Virus record (IMG/VR): IMGVR_UViG_3300021083_000123 | Coordinates: 1-38,792 of that record | DNA length: 38,792 nt | Reading direction: 5' to 3' (one strand) | Source of the DNA: a virus | Shown here: piece by piece, positions 35,073 to 38,792 of the stretch | How the letters are laid out: every line of letters starts with the position of its first letter | How positions within the stretch are numbered: the first letter of the stretch is position 1 | Notes under the pieces: generated by a model | The model's database searches: none | What the model saw: the letters and a program-made list of their open reading frames with translations, nothing else | Told to the model about the DNA's origin: nothing | Program-made: the position numbers and the translations under genes

Positions 35073-35413
35073 GATTTATTCCAAAAAGAATATAACTGTG
35101 CTGAATTAATTAGAATAGCTATCACATTAAGAATAATAAACGCAATATCGATAATATCGCCCGACGCTATATATGATAACAATATTGCGCCTATCACGAC
35201 TGAATTAATATAGCATATCACTAAAGTTCGTGTTAGATTAGAATCCTTTATATCTGCCCAACTACATCTAATTTTAGATATAAGAACGTGTGAAATACAA
35301 CCAACAATCCAAGCACAGAATAAAAATATAAGGTTGTGAGCCACTATGGCCAGTAACAGATTTAATCCAAATAATACTCCTGCACCTAGCAGTGATTGAT
35401 ACATTCGCTTCAT
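35069..35413 (-). CDS. Small membrane protein with about four hydrophobic segments
   Basis: The protein has 114 residues and starts MKRMYQSLLGAGVLFG. Hydrophobic stretches lie at about 8-25, 27-45, 62-82 and 88-106, suggesting four short membrane helices. The gene starts one base after the preceding stop and overlaps the next gene by four bases, so it belongs to the small-gene operon. I see no motif for a transporter or holin and do not assign a function. Confidence 0.7.
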   Translation of the reverse strand: MKRMYQSLLGAGVLFGLNLLLAIVAHNLIFLFCAWIVGCISHVLISKIRCSWADIKDSNLTRTLVICYINSVVIGAILLSYIASGDIIDIAFIILNVIAILINSAQLYSFWNKS

Positions 35414-35414
35414 A

Positions 35415-35849
35415 CTATTTCCTTGCTATTGAATTCTTAAATACATACTCTAATTTATCCAATGCACCCCAATTTGAGTTCGGTGATAATCCTAATGCTG
35501 CAATTTCATCTGACGTTAATTTACTCATTGCTTCTGATTTTAATTTTTCGATTCTGATATTTTCTTGACGGTGTTGTTCGAGTTTATCCTGTCTATCTTT
35601 ATATACAGACCACCATTTATGAAGTTCTTCGTCTTGTAGTATTGCGTGAACCAATAATTCTCTACCAGATTCATCATCTTGTTCTAATCGTTTTAACAAA
35701 CTAGCAAGCAATCTGTATTCACGAGATTCAGAATAACAATCTTGCTCACTCGATTGTATTATTTTCATTCCGCTTGTTATTCCAGAAGCATAAGATTTAT
35801 TAATTAAACCGCCACCACCGGCACCGCCGGCACCATTGTTATTTGACAT
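35415..35849 (-). CDS. Unknown 144-residue protein, shares a motif with the next upstream gene
   Basis: A glycine-rich start (NNNGAGGAGGGGLINKSYAS) is followed by a helical body. Residues about 55-85, RLEQDDESGRELLVHAI then LQDEELHKWW, resemble residues 43-65 of the neighbouring gene at 36071 (EEGKQELISILLRDEEIHKW), so the two genes probably arose by duplication. A charged, coiled-coil-like stretch follows (DRQDKLEQHRQENIRIEKLK). Function is unknown. Confidence 0.7.
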   Translation of the reverse strand: MSNNNGAGGAGGGGLINKSYASGITSGMKIIQSSEQDCYSESREYRLLASLLKRLEQDDESGRELLVHAILQDEELHKWWSVYKDRQDKLEQHRQENIRIEKLKSEAMSKLTSDEIAALGLSPNSNWGALDKLEYVFKNSIARK

Positions 35850-36071
35850 TTAAATCTCCGTATTATAGTTATCGTTATACCATTTATGTATCTCTTCATC
35901 TCTTAAAAGAATCGAGATTAATTCCTGTTTACCTTCTTCGGAACTCTTTAAAAATTCTATAAATTTTCGTAATATTGTCTCAAAATCTACAGTCACATCC
36001 TTTTCTTCATCGCCTATCCATTCGTCTTCAAAATCAGGAAACATAAATTTATCACCAAATCCTTTATACAT
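35850..36071 (-). CDS. Unknown 73-residue acidic protein, paralogous motif
   Basis: It starts MYKGFGDKFMFPDFEDEW, is strongly acidic and ends with the motif EGKQELISILLRDEEIHKWY shared with the downstream gene. It directly abuts that gene and lies two bases after the previous one. Confidence 0.7.
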   Translation of the reverse strand: MYKGFGDKFMFPDFEDEWIGDEEKDVTVDFETILRKFIEFLKSSEEGKQELISILLRDEEIHKWYNDNYNTEI

Positions 36072-36073
36072 TA

Positions 36074-36406
36074 TTATCTTTCAAATTTCTTTTTTAAATC
36101 CTGATATTGTCGGTATTCAGGATCATCTTTTCTATTATTAGCAATTAATATCTGATTATACTCTTTTGGCAATATTGAAGAATTGTGATAATACTTAACA
36201 CCAATTAAAAAATAAGAAAAATCTCTTATTTTTTGATAATATACTGAAGAGTCAATCATATCTTCTTCGCATTGATCGAGTAAATTCCTACCAATAATTT
36301 TTATATCTTCAGGTATAGCACCATCTTCTTCAAATTTAATGTTGCTTAAGTCTAAAATTATATTTCTATAATGTTCTTTGATATTGTATTCTAAATTGTA
36401 TTTCAT
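36074..36406 (-). CDS. Unknown 110-residue protein, paralogue of the gene at 37935
   Basis: Its second half, FLIGVKYYHNSSILPKEYNQ, ending DPEYRQYQDLKKKFE, parallels FICGARYIIGDNLFSVLPNE, ending DIEYQKYLDLKKKFE, in the gene at 37564-37935. The N-terminus is helical and acidic. It is preceded by AAGGATAAG overlapping the stop of the previous gene. Function is unknown. Confidence 0.7.
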   Translation of the reverse strand: MKYNLEYNIKEHYRNIILDLSNIKFEEDGAIPEDIKIIGRNLLDQCEEDMIDSSVYYQKIRDFSYFLIGVKYYHNSSILPKEYNQILIANNRKDDPEYRQYQDLKKKFER

Positions 36407-36414
36407 AATAATTC

Positions 36415-36792
36415 TTATCCTTCAGAGAGCTGAGTTTTTAATTCGTCAAATGCATCTAAAACACCATCCATTCTATCATAGCAACATTTTGAAATATGAT
36501 TTTCGTTATTAATGGCGCTTTGTAATTTATTCAATTCAAGTTCTAATTTATCTTTTATTTTATTGAGCTCCGATAAATGCAATTCATTTTCAGTAGAGGT
36601 CTGTGCATTTAAGGCTGCTGAATATGCTTCCGTCAATACTGTACGAGTTTTATTCTCACCAGAATAATCAAGTAAATCCATTAGCAATGGAAATTCACCT
36701 TCATCATCTCTTGCCTTACTTGTAGCCATTGCTGAGATTATTTCAGCAGTAGGAATTATAGGCATCAATTTATATTTGGTAGAATCAACCAT
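36415..36792 (-). CDS. Unknown 125-residue protein
   Basis: I start it at the ATG at 36792 (MVDSTKYKLMPIIPTAEIIS). A longer frame from TTG 36834 exists, but it would overlap the preceding gene and contain an in-frame CGG followed by A, unlike any other gene here. The C-terminal half is a long charged helix (LHLSELNKIKDKLELELNKL) that probably forms a coiled coil. The middle reads MATSKARDDEGEFPLLMDLL. Function is unknown. Confidence 0.65.
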   Translation of the reverse strand: MVDSTKYKLMPIIPTAEIISAMATSKARDDEGEFPLLMDLLDYSGENKTRTVLTEAYSAALNAQTSTENELHLSELNKIKDKLELELNKLQSAINNENHISKCCYDRMDGVLDAFDELKTQLSEG

Positions 36793-36802
36793 ATAATCAA
36801 CC

Positions 36803-37021
36803 CTAAAATCTTGTTGTCGGAGTCGCCGGATCAATTAATGCTAATTCATCAAGTATTTTATTTACTGTTCTGCAAACTTCGGAATAATCTACAGATATTT
36901 CCTTAGCCAGTGTATGGCCGCAATCATATGAATTACCTATTGATCGCATATTTGAATAATTACTCTTCAATTGATACTTCAAATACTTAATTTTCATATT
37001 ACTCTTGATATTGGCAATCAT
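36803..37021 (-). CDS. Unknown 72-residue protein
   Basis: It starts MIANIKSNMKIKYLKYQLKS behind TGGAG. The first part is basic, and the rest is helical (DYSEVCRTVNKILDELALID). It lies within the small-gene operon with short spacing on both sides. No family is recognised. Confidence 0.6.
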   Translation of the reverse strand: MIANIKSNMKIKYLKYQLKSNYSNMRSIGNSYDCGHTLAKEISVDYSEVCRTVNKILDELALIDPATPTTRF

Positions 37022-37055
37022 AGAATTACTCCATTTAAAATGAGTTTAAATCTAA

Positions 37056-37253
37056 TTAAACATATTTGATGACAATTGTTTCTAGCAATTTAAGCTGATG
37101 AGCCTGATATTTAATCAATTCTTCAGCTTCCTTGATATATTGTTCTAATGTATGTCTAGCACCAATTGGATCAATTGATACTTCCATTTTCGCATAATCA
37201 TCGAGATTATCTAATGCTTCAATTGCATCTTCACCTGTTAGTTGCCTTTTCAT
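37056..37253 (-). CDS. Unknown 65-residue helical protein
   Basis: It starts MKRQLTGEDAIEALDNLDDY and continues as an acidic amphipathic helix (TLEQYIKEAEELIKYQAHQL). It starts three bases after the previous stop. No family is recognised. Confidence 0.65.
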   Translation of the reverse strand: MKRQLTGEDAIEALDNLDDYAKMEVSIDPIGARHTLEQYIKEAEELIKYQAHQLKLLETIVIKYV

Positions 37254-37256
37254 ATT

Positions 37257-37556
37257 TTAAATTCCTAAATCATAAACATTAATTATGTAAATCCAATATT
37301 CGTGTTTTCTACTACCAATTACTTCTTTCTTATCGTATCCATCAATTCGCCAAGTAGTCTTAACACCTATGAATGGAACTGTAGCGCCATTCAGCGAATA
37401 AATAGTTTCCATTGTACCCTGTGAACCATCTCTACCAAATGACCTGCCGTCAGGATCACTAAACGATCCATAGACTTCAAGATCTTTTTCGTGCCTTGCT
37501 CGTATCACGTAAAATACTTCGGCACTAGTATATAACTTTCGTTCTTTGATATCCAT
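37257..37556 (-). CDS. Unknown 99-residue protein
   Basis: I start it at the ATG at 37556 (MDIKERKLYTSAEVFYVIRA), which has AAGG seven bases upstream, in preference to a TTG at 37580 inside the previous gene. The sequence is beta-rich with aromatic strands (TTWRIDGYDKKEVIG, then HEYWIYIINVYDLG). No catalytic motif is visible. Confidence 0.65.
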   Translation of the reverse strand: MDIKERKLYTSAEVFYVIRARHEKDLEVYGSFSDPDGRSFGRDGSQGTMETIYSLNGATVPFIGVKTTWRIDGYDKKEVIGSRKHEYWIYIINVYDLGI

Positions 37557-37563
37557 AGCAGCC

Positions 37564-37935
37564 TTAAAATTTAAATTCAAATTTCTTTTTCAAATCAAGA
37601 TATTTCTGATACTCAATATCTTTGAGCATACCAACTGAATTTATAATTTCTTTATATTCATTAGGTAAAACACTAAATAAATTATCGCCAATTATGTATC
37701 TTGCACCACAGATGAAATACGCAAGTTTCTTAATCATTTCTGAAGAATTGAGATCAACATTACCCTCAACATTGGTAGTTTCAGTCGATTCATGATTCGC
37801 TATATTATCTATCGTAGTAGTTACAATAATTTTCAAATCCAACGGAACATATTTATGTAACTCATTGACGCTTATGCCAGCCAACCTGTAAAATTCACCT
37901 TCATAGTGATATATTAATTGTTCATACGTGGTCAT
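37564..37935 (-). CDS. Unknown 123-residue protein, paralogue of the gene at 36406
   Basis: I start it at the ATG at 37935 (MTTYEQLIYHYEGEFYRLAG), which has AAGGAAAG upstream. A longer frame from 37992 would include an in-frame CGG inside the end of the previous gene and is rejected. The C-terminal 45 residues share FI-GA-Y and the ending EYQKYLDLKKKFE with the gene at 36074-36406. Function is unknown. Confidence 0.7.
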   Translation of the reverse strand: MTTYEQLIYHYEGEFYRLAGISVNELHKYVPLDLKIIVTTTIDNIANHESTETTNVEGNVDLNSSEMIKKLAYFICGARYIIGDNLFSVLPNEYKEIINSVGMLKDIEYQKYLDLKKKFEFKF

Positions 37936-37975
37936 TTTACTTTCCTTTATTTTCAAGTTTGTTTGAATATTTTGT

Positions 37976-38311
37976 TTAATAAACCGATTCATAGTGTTCT
38001 TCCTGTTCTTCCCAATATGAAATCATCCAATCCATCCAGGCAGATCTTGCTTTATAAAGCTTGGGATCTTTTTTAATTGCTTTCCAAAAAATTTCTGGAT
38101 GATTAGATCTAAGCCAATGATTATAACACACATGATCACCAAGCAATTCCATAATCCAGCTCTTTAATTCATCACATTCGTCCCAAATCTCACTATACTC
38201 AGGAAGATCATAGTTATCATAATTAGAACTGGTGTTAATGGCGCAACATACCGTCCATTCTTTTTTTAAATGCTTTTTCGCTTCTTTTAAAATTTCACTT
38301 TTCTTAATCAT
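37976..38311 (-). CDS. Unknown 111-residue acidic protein
   Basis: It starts MIKKSEILKEAKKHLKKEW; the start is 38311, with 38320 as an alternative. It contains several Trp and Cys residues (TVCCAINTSSNYDNYDLPEY, then WDECDELKSWIMELLGDHVC). Many T4-like early operons carry a protein of this kind near such clusters. It overlaps the stop of the preceding gene by eight bases (CATGATTAA). Function is unknown. Confidence 0.65.
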   Translation of the reverse strand: MIKKSEILKEAKKHLKKEWTVCCAINTSSNYDNYDLPEYSEIWDECDELKSWIMELLGDHVCYNHWLRSNHPEIFWKAIKKDPKLYKARSAWMDWMISYWEEQEEHYESVY

Positions 38312-38531
38312 GATAATCATCCATTTCAGAAACTACTTTCATTATCGCAGGAATCTCATCACCAGCACCTGTATCTCCAGATAGCATCCATTCTAAATCA
38401 TGTAATGCATCTGCACACAATAGTAAATGATTCGCAAATCTTAAATGTAGTGGATTGTCTGTTTCCTCTAAAATCATATCCACAGTATCACGTAATCTCA
38501 TATAAGAATAATTTAATGCTCCACCACTCAT
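38304..38531 (-). CDS. Unknown 75-residue protein, first gene of the small-gene operon
   Basis: It starts MSGGALNYSYMRLRDTVDMI, and a purine-rich AGAGAGTGAG stretch upstream may serve as ribosome binding site. The middle is helical (PLHLRFANHLLLCADALHDL). The SGGxxNYxY start followed by a helical segment is a layout I have seen in small phage and plasmid proteins of unknown function. It is first behind the sigma70 promoter at 38580-38608. Confidence 0.7.
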   Translation of the reverse strand: MSGGALNYSYMRLRDTVDMILEETDNPLHLRFANHLLLCADALHDLEWMLSGDTGAGDEIPAIMKVVSEMDDYHD

Positions 38532-38579
38532 TTCGCACTCACTCTCTAAATATTTTTAAATTACAACTTTATAGCATTA

Positions 38580-38608
38580 AGTATATTACAGATCTTTGAT
38601 TTTGTCAA
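38580..38608 (-). promoter_or_regulatory. Sigma70 promoter for the small-gene operon
   Basis: TTGACA (38608-38603), a 17-base spacer and TATACT (38585-38580) match the consensus at 11 of 12 positions. It drives leftward transcription of the genes from 38531 to 34364, which are probably early genes. Confidence 0.88.
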
Positions 38609-38792
38609 GGCAATTTACTATCACAGATTCATTATATGAGATTCACATTTCAAAATTTCTCAACCAAAATCACGAAATTCAAATATGTATTCCGTAGGGC
38701 AATCCAATATTTCCATTCCTATAATAACCACTAATATAATAAAGAATCCCATCTACGATAATAACCCAGCCAGTGGCAAAATCACATTAATC

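Noticed and set aside
37936-37992. N-terminal extension of the gene at 37935 with an in-frame CGG (ATG AAT CGG TTT)
   Set aside because: It lies inside the end of the preceding gene; the ATG at 37935 has a good AAGGAAAG site, so this CGG is not translated in frame.
38676-38792. Possible end of another leftward gene at the right edge (TGWVIIVDGILYYISGYY)
   Set aside because: The frame is open for about 37 codons but has a stop three codons from the window edge and no CGG shift site to rescue it; not enough sequence to support a gene.
1-38792. tRNA genes, including a phage tRNA that could decode CGGY
   Set aside because: I saw no cloverleaf-like sequence in the window. If such a tRNA exists it must lie elsewhere in the phage or host genome.

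Overview
The window is part of the genome of a large, low-GC, T4-like contractile-tailed phage, probably from an uncultured aquatic host. The evidence is a T4-style baseplate cluster in T4 order (tail-tube cap candidate, gp53, hub, gp5 lysozyme, gp25, gp6, gp7), the T4 replication and transcription genes gp46, gp47 and the late sigma factor gp55, and late-promoter-like GATAAATA boxes. No tRNA, rRNA, CRISPR or insertion sequence was seen.

Layout. 1-367: start of an unknown leftward gene that runs off the edge. 370-825: divergent intergenic region with eight copies of a 14-bp iteron and two copies of a 36-bp repeat. 826-1357: rightward PD-(D/E)XK nuclease behind a late-type promoter. 5592 down to 1320: a leftward operon from a perfect sigma70 promoter, encoding gp55, gp47, gp46 and an unknown protein. 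5699-33168: rightward virion genes, including a 3320-residue gp7-position protein, a 1301-residue gp6, a gp5 carrying a T4-type lysozyme, and a 1620-residue repeat-rich adhesin, closed by a bidirectional terminator. 34317 down to 33260: an unknown protein with a late promoter and a DexA-like exonuclease. 38531 down to 34364: a leftward early operon of small genes behind a strong sigma70 promoter.

The main observation is that several essential-looking genes are broken into two to five pieces, always in the same way. One extra C sits directly before an in-frame glycine codon GGT or GGC, so the ribosome meets CGG, and skipping that C restores a family-like protein. I find 11 such sites in five genes (nuclease 4, gp46 2, gp55 2, the unknown protein at 1855 2, the unknown protein at 34317 1), on both strands and always in the sense of the gene. 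A further cluster of three C-GGY sites lies in the gene at 26455, where the three skips add up to one codon. CGG is never used as an ordinary in-frame arginine codon in the genes I checked, although it is frequent at codon positions 2 and 3. This fits a translational rule in which CGG(T/C) is read with a +1 shift or as a four-base glycine codon. A systematic sequencing error or pseudogene decay explains it poorly.

How the parts fit together (inference): host-type promoters express the small-gene operon and the gp55-gp47-gp46 operon. gp55 then directs polymerase to the GATAAATA promoters of the virion genes, the nuclease and the gene at 34317. Because gp55 and gp46 each need two shifts at CGG, this decoding rule would gate both late transcription and recombination-dependent replication.
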